Source: CAIXQW01 sp046049675 (GTDB taxonomy: Bacteria; Bacteroidota; Bacteroidia; Chitinophagales; Chitinophagaceae). From it: a DNA stretch of 12,417 bases. Location of the stretch: positions 1 to 12,417 of the forward strand of contig JBJORA010000114.1 in NCBI GenBank assembly GCA_046049675.1, given 5' to 3'. The position numbers and the translations under genes are program-made. Of this stretch, positions 6,901 through 12,417 are shown piece by piece (position 1 is the first letter of the stretch; each line of letters begins with the position of its first letter). The notes below the pieces were generated by a model. That model worked only from the letters and a program-made list of their open reading frames with translations, was not told where the DNA came from and searched no databases.

Positions 6901-7626
6901 ATGCAGACTTTATGTATTGATATTGGTAACACGCGCATTAAATATGCATTGTATGAGCAAGATGTTTTACAAAATGTTGTGCATTGCACGGATGAAGAAT
7001 TGCTAAGTATGCTTATGCACTTGCCATTGTCTACACGCGTTATGATTTGCACAGTGAGGCAAAAGAATGAAGCGCTGGAAAATAAATTAGCGCAATTTGA
7101 TGAGCACTGCACTTTATCCCACGTAACAAAATTGCCAATAGCGTTTAAGTATAGCACACCAGATACGTTGGGAACAGATCGAATTGCTTTAGCATGTGCA
7201 GCATCTAAGCAGTTTCCAAATGAAAACACGTTGGTAATTAGTTTAGGCACCTGTATCACCTACAATTTTGTTGAGGGCAATACATTTATCGGCGGTGCTA
7301 TTAGTCCTGGTTTAGCAATGCGCCACAAAGCAATGCATCAATTTACGCAAAAATTGCCAGATGTTGCGATTAATATTAATGCTCCATTGATAGCAAATGG
7401 CACAACAGAGAATTTGCAAAGTGGTGCCTTTAACGGTATGTTGGCAGAATTGCATGGCATAATAGAAGCATATGGCCGCCAATACCCACGATTTAACGTG
7501 GTTTTAACCGGGGGTAACATCACTCAATTTGCGCCCCGCATGAATTGTAGGATATTTGCGGACGAAAATTTTTTATTTAGTGGTTTATACTCAATTGCGG
7601 AATTTCATTTCGGTGCTGGTGCTTAG
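6901..7626 (+). CDS. coaX: Type III pantothenate kinase
   Basis: A 241-residue ASKHA-fold kinase that phosphorylates pantothenate, the first committed step of coenzyme A synthesis, in the cytoplasm. Family motifs occur in order: the phosphate loop CIDIGNTRIK (5-14) with D7, TPDTLGTDR (86-94) with the putative catalytic D93, SLGTCITYNFV (114-124), GGAISPG (131-137) followed by RHKAMHQFTQKLP, and TENLQSG (169-175) before the C-terminal LTGGN. In many CoaX proteins the third motif reads DxGTxxTxD; here both acidic positions are replaced, by S114 and N122. No other pantothenate kinase gene is visible. The gene is followed out of frame by the outer-membrane protein gene, whose signal peptide is coded within the end of coaX. 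The order coaX, outer-membrane protein, lptC is familiar from other Bacteroidota. Confidence 0.94.
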   Translation: MQTLCIDIGNTRIKYALYEQDVLQNVVHCTDEELLSMLMHLPLSTRVMICTVRQKNEALENKLAQFDEHCTLSHVTKLPIAFKYSTPDTLGTDRIALACAASKQFPNENTLVISLGTCITYNFVEGNTFIGGAISPGLAMRHKAMHQFTQKLPDVAININAPLIANGTTENLQSGAFNGMLAELHGIIEAYGRQYPRFNVVLTGGNITQFAPRMNCRIFADENFLFSGLYSIAEFHFGAGA

Positions 7627-8866
7627 CTGCATTAGTTTTTATGCGCATGCACAAAGCAACTCGCCTTATTCTCGCTTTGGCATAGGCGATCTTCTCGACG
7701 ACGATAATTTAGAAAATCGCGGTAGTGCAGGTGCAAGTGTAAATCAAGTTAGCGATAGAAAAATAAATACCTACAATCCTGCAACTTTAAGTTCGCTTAA
7801 AATAACAGGCTTGCAATTTGGCCTAGTAGGCGCACGCAGCAGCATGGCTACTGCAAAACGCGCTATAAATGTTGGCTCCTTTAATATTAGCAATTTTGTA
7901 TTTGCAATGCCTTTAAAACCAAATGCTGGCGTTGCAATTGGTCTTCAACCGTTTTCGCGTGTAAACTATGGAGACACTGTTGGCATTTATAGCCCAGAAG
8001 ATTCTGGCAAAATTGGCATAAGCCATTTTGGTGGTGGTGGCACACAACGTGTATATGGCGCATTCGGCTACACGTACAAAAATTTATCAGTAGGTATTAA
8101 TGCCGGCTACATTTTTGGCGGTTATACTTATTCTAGTGAAAATAGTTTCTTAGAAGATACTGTTGCATATAGCATGCGTTACATCAACAACACATATGTA
8201 AGAGGTGTGCATTATACTTTAGGTATTAACTATGCGGCAAAGTTGAATAAAGATTTAACCTTGCGTGCAGGTGCAGTGTATACACCAACACGAAATTTGC
8301 GTGCTACGCGTGATAAGTTGTATACTACACCTTACTTGGCAGCAAGTGGTTTAGCTGAAGCTACGGATACAATTTCTGGTAGCTATAACGAGATTGGCAA
8401 AGTTGTTTTGCCTGGTTCTGTTGCGCTAGGTGCAAGCATTGGTAAAGATTTGCATTGGCGTATTTCAGTTGATGCTACACAAAGCAGGTGGAGTAATTAC
8501 CGCAGTTACGAACAAGTAGATAGTACAGGCGATAGCTATCGTTTGAAAGTGGGTTGGGCCTATGTGCCTGCGCCAACAGCATCCAATAAAAACTTTTGGA
8601 GTAAAGTAGAATACCGTCTTGGTTTTTATACCGGCAACGATATTTACAAACTGCGTGGTAAGAGTATTCGTAATAGTGCCTTTACTGCTGGCTTAGGTTT
8701 GCCATTTAGAAGTTATCGTGCTAATGTGGGTACGTTTAACTGCGCCTTACAAGTGGGCCGCCGCGGCACAATAGATGATGGTTTGTTTCGTGATAGCTAT
8801 ACGCGCTTTAGCTTTGGCGTAAGTCTAAATGCTGGCGATTGGTTTATTAAGCGTCGCTACGACTAG
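7595..8866 (+). CDS. Predicted outer-membrane beta-barrel protein
   Basis: A 423-residue secreted protein. From the TTG at 7595 it reads MRNFISVLVLSCISFYAHA then Q, a good Sec signal peptide with a basic n-region, hydrophobic core and AHA cleavage site. The open frame continues upstream to a TTG at 7556 but that would add 13 residues before the signal peptide. No ATG is available. The mature protein begins SNSPYSRFGIGDL, a motif seen at the start of many Bacteroidota porin-like proteins, then NPATLSSL and a long series of alternating aromatic and glycine-rich strands (for example YGAFGYTYKNLSVGINAGYIFGG split over several strands) ending in SFGVSLNAGDWFIKRRYD. This resembles OmpP1/FadL- or PorV-like barrels, but I cannot assign a substrate. 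Its first 32 bases overlap coaX in another frame, and lptC follows immediately. Confidence 0.78.
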   Translation: MRNFISVLVLSCISFYAHAQSNSPYSRFGIGDLLDDDNLENRGSAGASVNQVSDRKINTYNPATLSSLKITGLQFGLVGARSSMATAKRAINVGSFNISNFVFAMPLKPNAGVAIGLQPFSRVNYGDTVGIYSPEDSGKIGISHFGGGGTQRVYGAFGYTYKNLSVGINAGYIFGGYTYSSENSFLEDTVAYSMRYINNTYVRGVHYTLGINYAAKLNKDLTLRAGAVYTPTRNLRATRDKLYTTPYLAASGLAEATDTISGSYNEIGKVVLPGSVALGASIGKDLHWRISVDATQSRWSNYRSYEQVDSTGDSYRLKVGWAYVPAPTASNKNFWSKVEYRLGFYTGNDIYKLRGKSIRNSAFTAGLGLPFRSYRANVGTFNCALQVGRRGTIDDGLFRDSYTRFSFGVSLNAGDWFIKRRYD

Positions 8867-8872
8867 TTGCTA

Positions 8873-9442
8873 ATGATTTTACGCTCGCGACATATTTTTT
8901 ATTGTAGTGCCATTGTGTTACTAGCAATTGGCTGCACAAATAAGTTGCAACGTAAATCAAGTAAGATTGATGCTCAAGTATTAAATACAGAAAATGCCGA
9001 TAGTGTTGTACTGCGCTACAGCAATAACGGATCTTTGCGCGCACGATTAAGCGCAAGAAAATTTGTGCATGCAACAACTGCTGCGCCACCATATGTAGAT
9101 ATGAGTGGTGGCCTCAAGGTAGAATTTTTTGCTGGCGACGGCGTGCCAACGAGTGTGCTAACTTCTAAAAGCGGGCGCTTATTTGAAAACACCAACGATG
9201 TACTTGTACGTGATAGCGTTGTCATCAGTAATGCCGCTAAAGGCGAGCAACTTTGTACAAGCGAGCTTGTTTGGAACGAAAAGAAGCAGATGTTCTTTAC
9301 AGAAAAAGCCGTGGAGATACGAACGCCAACGCAAATCATTTATGGCGACGGCATGGAGGCCAATCAAGACTTCACTTACTATAAAGTGCTTAATCCTAGA
9401 GGTGTAGTGGCGGTTTCGAAGGGCAAAATTCCTGTTCAATAA
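8873..9442 (+). CDS. lptC: LPS export periplasmic protein LptC, lipoprotein form
   Basis: A 189-residue protein from the ATG at 8873; a TTG at 8867 directly after the previous stop is the alternative but adds only two residues. The N-terminus is a lipoprotein-type signal ending LLAIGC with the acylated cysteine at C21. The rest is a beta-rich domain of the LptC/OstA (beta-taco) class: SVVLRYSNNGSLRARLSARKF, YVDMSGGLKVEFF, LTSKSGRLFENTNDVLVRDSVVI, then LVWNEKKQMFFTEKAVEIRTP and a final IIYGDGMEANQDFTYYKV. LptC accepts lipopolysaccharide from the LptBFG transporter at the inner membrane and passes it to the LptA bridge. E. coli LptC is anchored by a transmembrane helix; here anchoring by lipid is predicted. 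No lptA, lptB or lptD lies in the window. It ends the tight gene run that begins at 5006. Confidence 0.85.
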   Translation: MILRSRHIFYCSAIVLLAIGCTNKLQRKSSKIDAQVLNTENADSVVLRYSNNGSLRARLSARKFVHATTAAPPYVDMSGGLKVEFFAGDGVPTSVLTSKSGRLFENTNDVLVRDSVVISNAAKGEQLCTSELVWNEKKQMFFTEKAVEIRTPTQIIYGDGMEANQDFTYYKVLNPRGVVAVSKGKIPVQ

Positions 9443-9454
9443 GCGAATTATTTG

Positions 9455-9462
9455 TACCTTTA
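9455..9462 (+). promoter_or_regulatory. Candidate -7 box (TACCTTTA) for the lipoprotein gene
   Basis: TACCTTTA matches TAnnTTTG except at the last base and sits in the 73-base gap after lptC. The context TTTGTACCT also occurs at the first promoter of the window (16-24). No clear -33 TTG is found at the expected distance. It would give a leader of about 45 bases that contains a small ACCT-GCGA-AGGT hairpin (9473-9484). Confidence 0.35.
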
Positions 9463-9515
9463 AACCTTGTTTACCTGCGAAGGTCAAAGAAAGCAGAACA
9501 AAATAAGATAGAACA

Positions 9516-10325
9516 ATGAAGTTTAGAAGCATTTTAATGACAAGCTTAGTGTTTGCTGCATTAGCAGGCACAGTATTCACAAGTTGCCAGCGCGAGCGCG
9601 ACAACGATACTAGTGAAGGCGATGACGTAGTATTATTTGAGCGCGAGAATGATGATATCCTTGGCATGAGCGAGCAAGCTTACTTAGGTCAGCTTGGTCA
9701 ATATAAAACACGTGCTAATTGCGCAATAGTTACGAAAGATAGCATTAGCATACCTAATGTAATCACTATTGATTTTGGTACTACAAATTGCTTATGCAAA
9801 GACGGTAAAAATCGTCGTGGTAAAGTAATTCTTACTTACACTGGCGCTTACAAGGATAGTGGTACAGTACGCACAGTATCTTACGATCAGTATTTTGTAA
9901 ACGACAACCAAATTCGTGGTGGCAAAACCATTACAAATAATGGCAAGAATGTAAACGGCAATACTACTTACTCAATTGTAAGCAACGATAGTATAGATAA
10001 GGCGAACAATGCTGGTACTGCTACATTTAGTTCTACACGTACTCGCGAGTATATTGCTGGAGAAGGCACTGCACAGTGGGGCGACGATAAGTATAGTGTA
10101 ACAGGTAATGCTACTGGTACACGTGCAACTGGTTATAGTTGGAGTATGGCAATCACACAGCCGTTAATCATCGACCACAGTTGTGTGTATCGCATTACTC
10201 AGGGCGAAATAGAAATCCAGCCACAAGGTAAAGCACTTCGCAAGCTAAACTATGGTACTGGTACTTGTGATAACGATGCCACGCTAACAATTAATACAAA
10301 GACTTTCAATATAAAGTTTAAGTAA
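9516..10325 (+). CDS. Uncharacterised cysteine-rich lipoprotein
   Basis: A 269-residue predicted lipoprotein. The signal peptide MKFRSILMTSLVFAALAGTV ends in the lipobox FTSC, with C24 as the lipidated residue. A short acidic linker (RERDNDTSEGDDVVLFERENDD, in two halves) follows, which may act as a surface-export signal as in other Bacteroidota lipoproteins. The body has paired motifs: ITIDFGTTNCLCKDG near 83-97, KVILTYTGAYKDSG (103-116), a Thr/Asn/Gly-rich middle of likely beta strands, and a C-terminal KLNYGTGTCDNDATLTI (243-259). Five cysteines remain in the mature part (C69, C92, C94, C223, C251). I recognise the C-terminal pattern as recurrent in Bacteroidota secreted proteins but know no function for it. 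The gene has its own candidate promoter and a strong terminator, so it is probably monocistronic. Confidence 0.75.
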   Translation: MKFRSILMTSLVFAALAGTVFTSCQRERDNDTSEGDDVVLFERENDDILGMSEQAYLGQLGQYKTRANCAIVTKDSISIPNVITIDFGTTNCLCKDGKNRRGKVILTYTGAYKDSGTVRTVSYDQYFVNDNQIRGGKTITNNGKNVNGNTTYSIVSNDSIDKANNAGTATFSSTRTREYIAGEGTAQWGDDKYSVTGNATGTRATGYSWSMAITQPLIIDHSCVYRITQGEIEIQPQGKALRKLNYGTGTCDNDATLTINTKTFNIKFK

Positions 10326-10347
10326 GCTTAGCTTAAAAGATTTTAGG

Positions 10348-10386
10348 ACAGCTCAAACCAGCAATGGTTTGGGCTGTTTTGGTTTT
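10348..10386 (+). terminator. Intrinsic terminator of the lipoprotein gene
   Basis: ACAGCTCAAACCA (10348-10360) pairs with TGGTTTGGGCTGT (10365-10377) through 13 pairs including one G-U, closed by a GCAA tetraloop of the GNRA type. A T-rich tract (TTTTGGTTTT, 10377-10386) follows. It lies 22 bases after the lipoprotein stop codon. Confidence 0.85.
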
Positions 10387-10490
10387 AGGGCTATGGTATA
10401 CGGCATTATAATAAGCCTTGATGCTGCAGTACCTGAGCCTTTTACAAAGGCAAAAGCCACGAAATGTTTATAAATTCCGGCTTTATCGTT

Positions 10491-10498
10491 TATATTTG
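10491..10498 (+). promoter_or_regulatory. Candidate -7 box (TATATTTG) for the secreted repeat protein
   Basis: TATATTTG matches TAnnTTTG exactly. A TTTA at 10467-10470, 20 bases upstream, could serve as a weak -33 element. The position predicts a leader of about 75-80 bases before the ATG at 10581. The rest of the 10387-10580 gap shows no open frame of note and only one short inverted repeat (GCCTTT-TAC-AAAGGC, 10437-10451). Confidence 0.45.
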
Positions 10499-10580
10499 TA
10501 TAAGCAATGTAAAAACCTCGGCATTCAATGACAGCTATTTGCGCTACATTTCTTTCTTAAATTACCATAAATGCTCTTTT

Positions 10581-12417
10581 ATGAAAAAACACTTCTACAT
10601 TTTTATTTGCTTTTTTCTTGGTTTAGCAGCTAAAGGCAGCGCTCAGATTTCTGCAACGTATGCTGCAATTAATGTTACCTGTTTTGGCGATAGCAATGGT
10701 GCTATTACAGTAACGCCCTATAGTGGCACACCGCCATATCAGTATAAGTTAGAGAATGGGGCTTGGCAATCTTCGAACGTATTCAGCGCCTTATGGGCTG
10801 ATACTTTTATTGTGTATATCCAAGACAGCTTGGGGGCTATGGACAGCAATCAATTTGTTGCGGTTACTCAACCTCCTGTGCTTACAGCAGATATCTTTGT
10901 ATATGGCAGTGTTTGCGGTTTGCAACAGCCTCTGGCTCAGGTTTCATCAATAGGAGGAACGCCGCCATATGGAAGTAGTTTTTCGCCGCCAACGATGCTG
11001 GATGGGAATGGCAATTACATTCTTACTAATTTTGGACAAGCATATATTTATTCAGTCATAGATGCGCTTGGTTGTACGGCCACGGATTCAGTTACACTTC
11101 CCACTCCACCGAATATACAAGTTAGCTTCACTCCTATAGATACTAACTTATGCGGCCTTACTGCAGCAGTCACTGGCTATCAAATGAGTGCAAGCGGAGG
11201 AACTGCATATACCTATAGTCTTCCGCCTATGACGCCAAATGGGGTTACTATTGATAGCAATAATCAGATTTTTGCCTTTAGCGGCACTTATACTGTAGTC
11301 GTTACAGATATTAGTGGCTGTTACATCACAGCAAGCGTCACCTTTGGCCCCGTTACACCTCTAGTTAATTGGGTAGATATTAATTCCACAGGCTTTAACC
11401 CTTGCGACAGTGTACCGTCTTTTCAGCTAGCCGCAAATTTTTGGCCGCCAAATGCTGCGCATACTATTAAGTGGTACTTCAATGGTAGCAATACCCCTTT
11501 TTCTACTGATGATACCACAGCTGTACTCAATGCACATGGTAGCTATATCTTAGAACTTACAGATAGTAATGGTTGTGTTTACACAGCGGTTGAGGATTTT
11601 CGTAGTGACACTTTGTCGATTTATTCAAGTGCTGATACTGTTTGTCAAGGTGAAATCTTCAAGCTTTATGCTGATAAAGGTAATTCAAGTAATTACTTAT
11701 ATTGGTCTCCACTGGGAACTACAGGAGACACTATTTATCACGCAATAAATGCTAACACAACATATACCGTCGCTACACTTGATCCCAATTTTTGCATAGA
11801 TGCCGTCAACAAAACAATCTTTACAAAGGATACTAATTTTACGACAAGCCTAAATTTCATTCTCACTCCGCCATCTTGCTCGTACGATACAGACGGCAGC
11901 ATCATCGTGCAGTCAACACCAAGCAATCCTAACTTGACGTACTTGTGGCAGGATGGCACAACAGCTGATTCGCTTTCAAATTTGACCCAAGGCACCTATC
12001 ACGTTTTATTGTCGGAGGCTAATGCATGCATGTATAAAGAGTTTGATTTAATTTCAACAAATGTGAACTGCGGCACAATTAGTGGCAAAGTTGTGTATGA
12101 TGCAAATGCAGATTGCATTGCTCAAGGCTCAGAGGCTAGCATTTCAAATGTGCACGTGCAGATTTCTCCGCTAAATGCTACTGCCGTTACTAATGCTGCT
12201 GGAGAGTATGTAATTTCGGGCATACCGCTAGGTACTTATACGCTTAGCCAATCTAACTTGCCGTCTGGTATTTTTTCTGCTTGCAGTAATTTGCATACGA
12301 TAAGCCTTTCCTCTTTTGCACCATCGGCTATTGTGGATTTTGCCGATAGTTTAGACTTTGGTATTGACTATATCATCAGTAGCAGTGGCTTGCCATGCTT
12401 TAATCCTTTAATACCTG
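10581..12417 (+). CDS. Large secreted SprB-repeat / Ig-like protein, 3' end outside the window
   Basis: The frame is open from the ATG at 10581 to the window edge (612 codons, no stop), so the protein is incomplete. Residues 1-22 (MKKHFYIFICFFLGLAAKGS then AQ) are a clear Sec signal peptide. The first unit (about 24-97) contains NVTCFGDSNGAITVTPYSG followed by TPPYQYKLENG, the SprB-repeat pattern of gliding adhesins. Further units begin near residues 98, 178, 261, 344 and 421, each about 77-83 residues long, with an early and a late cysteine. At about 498-590 a carboxypeptidase-regulatory/SdrD-B-like domain follows (GTISGKVVYDANADC, then AAGEYVISGIPLGTYTL). Proteins of this build in Bacteroidota are usually exported by the type IX system and end in a sorting domain, which would lie beyond the window. 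A surface adhesin is the likely role; this is inferred from architecture. Confidence 0.85.
   Translation, partial: MKKHFYIFICFFLGLAAKGSAQISATYAAINVTCFGDSNGAITVTPYSGTPPYQYKLENGAWQSSNVFSALWADTFIVYIQDSLGAMDSNQFVAVTQPPVLTADIFVYGSVCGLQQPLAQVSSIGGTPPYGSSFSPPTMLDGNGNYILTNFGQAYIYSVIDALGCTATDSVTLPTPPNIQVSFTPIDTNLCGLTAAVTGYQMSASGGTAYTYSLPPMTPNGVTIDSNNQIFAFSGTYTVVVTDISGCYITASVTFGPVTPLVNWVDINSTGFNPCDSVPSFQLAANFWPPNAAHTIKWYFNGSNTPFSTDDTTAVLNAHGSYILELTDSNGCVYTAVEDFRSDTLSIYSSADTVCQGEIFKLYADKGNSSNYLYWSPLGTTGDTIYHAINANTTYTVATLDPNFCIDAVNKTIFTKDTNFTTSLNFILTPPSCSYDTDGSIIVQSTPSNPNLTYLWQDGTTADSLSNLTQGTYHVLLSEANACMYKEFDLISTNVNCGTISGKVVYDANADCIAQGSEASISNVHVQISPLNATAVTNAAGEYVISGIPLGTYTLSQSNLPSGIFSACSNLHTISLSSFAPSAIVDFADSLDFGIDYIISSSGLPCFNPLIP

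Noticed and set aside
9473..9484. ACCT-GCGA-AGGT hairpin before the lipoprotein gene as a regulatory element
   Set aside because: A 4-bp stem is too small to support a claim even with a GNRA loop.
9179..9667. 162-codon minus-strand frame across the lptC end and the lipoprotein start
   Set aside because: It is antisense to two supported genes, has low-complexity Ser/Leu composition and covers a promoter region. It is a shadow frame.
10437..10451. GCCTTT-TAC-AAAGGC hairpin as a terminator or riboswitch element
   Set aside because: The stem is only 6 bp with no T tract, and the surrounding bases match no riboswitch consensus I know. It also lies upstream of the candidate promoter.
10756..10953. 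Short plus-strand frame within the secreted repeat gene
   Set aside because: It is an out-of-frame shadow of the long open frame that begins at 10581 with a signal peptide.

Overview
The window looks like chromosomal DNA of a member of the Bacteroidota, probably near the Chitinophagaceae/Sphingobacteria. The evidence is AT-rich coding sequence, no Shine-Dalgarno-like leaders, several matches to the Bacteroidota -7 promoter box TAnnTTTG, a DUF983 protein, a lipoprotein-type LptC and a secreted SprB-repeat protein. No tRNA, rRNA, insertion sequence, CRISPR array, prophage or integrase is visible. I see no clear sign of horizontal transfer and no convincing new defence or mobile system. No gene-free stretch exceeds 300 bases; the longest are about 2188-2459 and 10326-10580.

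Layout. (1) 33-437: DUF983 membrane zinc-ribbon protein on the plus strand, 15 bases downstream of a -7 box. (2) 441-2187, minus strand: a polysaccharide deacetylase followed by an overlapping formyltransferase, a likely two-gene surface-glycan modification unit. (3) 2460-3182, minus strand: a Crp/Fnr-family regulator with its own intrinsic terminator. (4) 3288-4064, plus strand: a WaaE-like family 2 glycosyltransferase whose 3' end overlaps the convergent MeaB GTPase gene (4045-4980, minus). (5) 5006-9442, plus strand: a tightly packed run of an O-antigen ligase/polymerase-like membrane protein, a lone Lon substrate-binding-domain protein, type III pantothenate kinase (coaX), an outer-membrane barrel-type protein and LptC. 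Neighbours overlap or are separated by only a few bases, so they are probably co-transcribed. (6) 9516-10325: an unrecognised Cys-rich lipoprotein with a candidate promoter and a good terminator, probably its own transcription unit. (7) 10581 to the window edge: a large secreted protein made of tandem Ig/SprB-like units followed by a carboxypeptidase-regulatory/SdrD-B-like domain, cut off by the window end.

How they fit together. Much of the window concerns the cell envelope: glycosyl transfer, polysaccharide polymerisation or ligation, deacetylation plus formylation of a glycan, LPS export (LptC), an outer-membrane protein, lipoproteins and a probable type IX-secreted adhesin. CoaX (CoA biosynthesis) and MeaB (chaperone of the B12-dependent methylmalonyl-CoA mutase) are housekeeping genes embedded in it. 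Several genes need non-ATG starts (GTG for MeaB and the ligase, TTG for the outer-membrane protein), all at crowded gene junctions.
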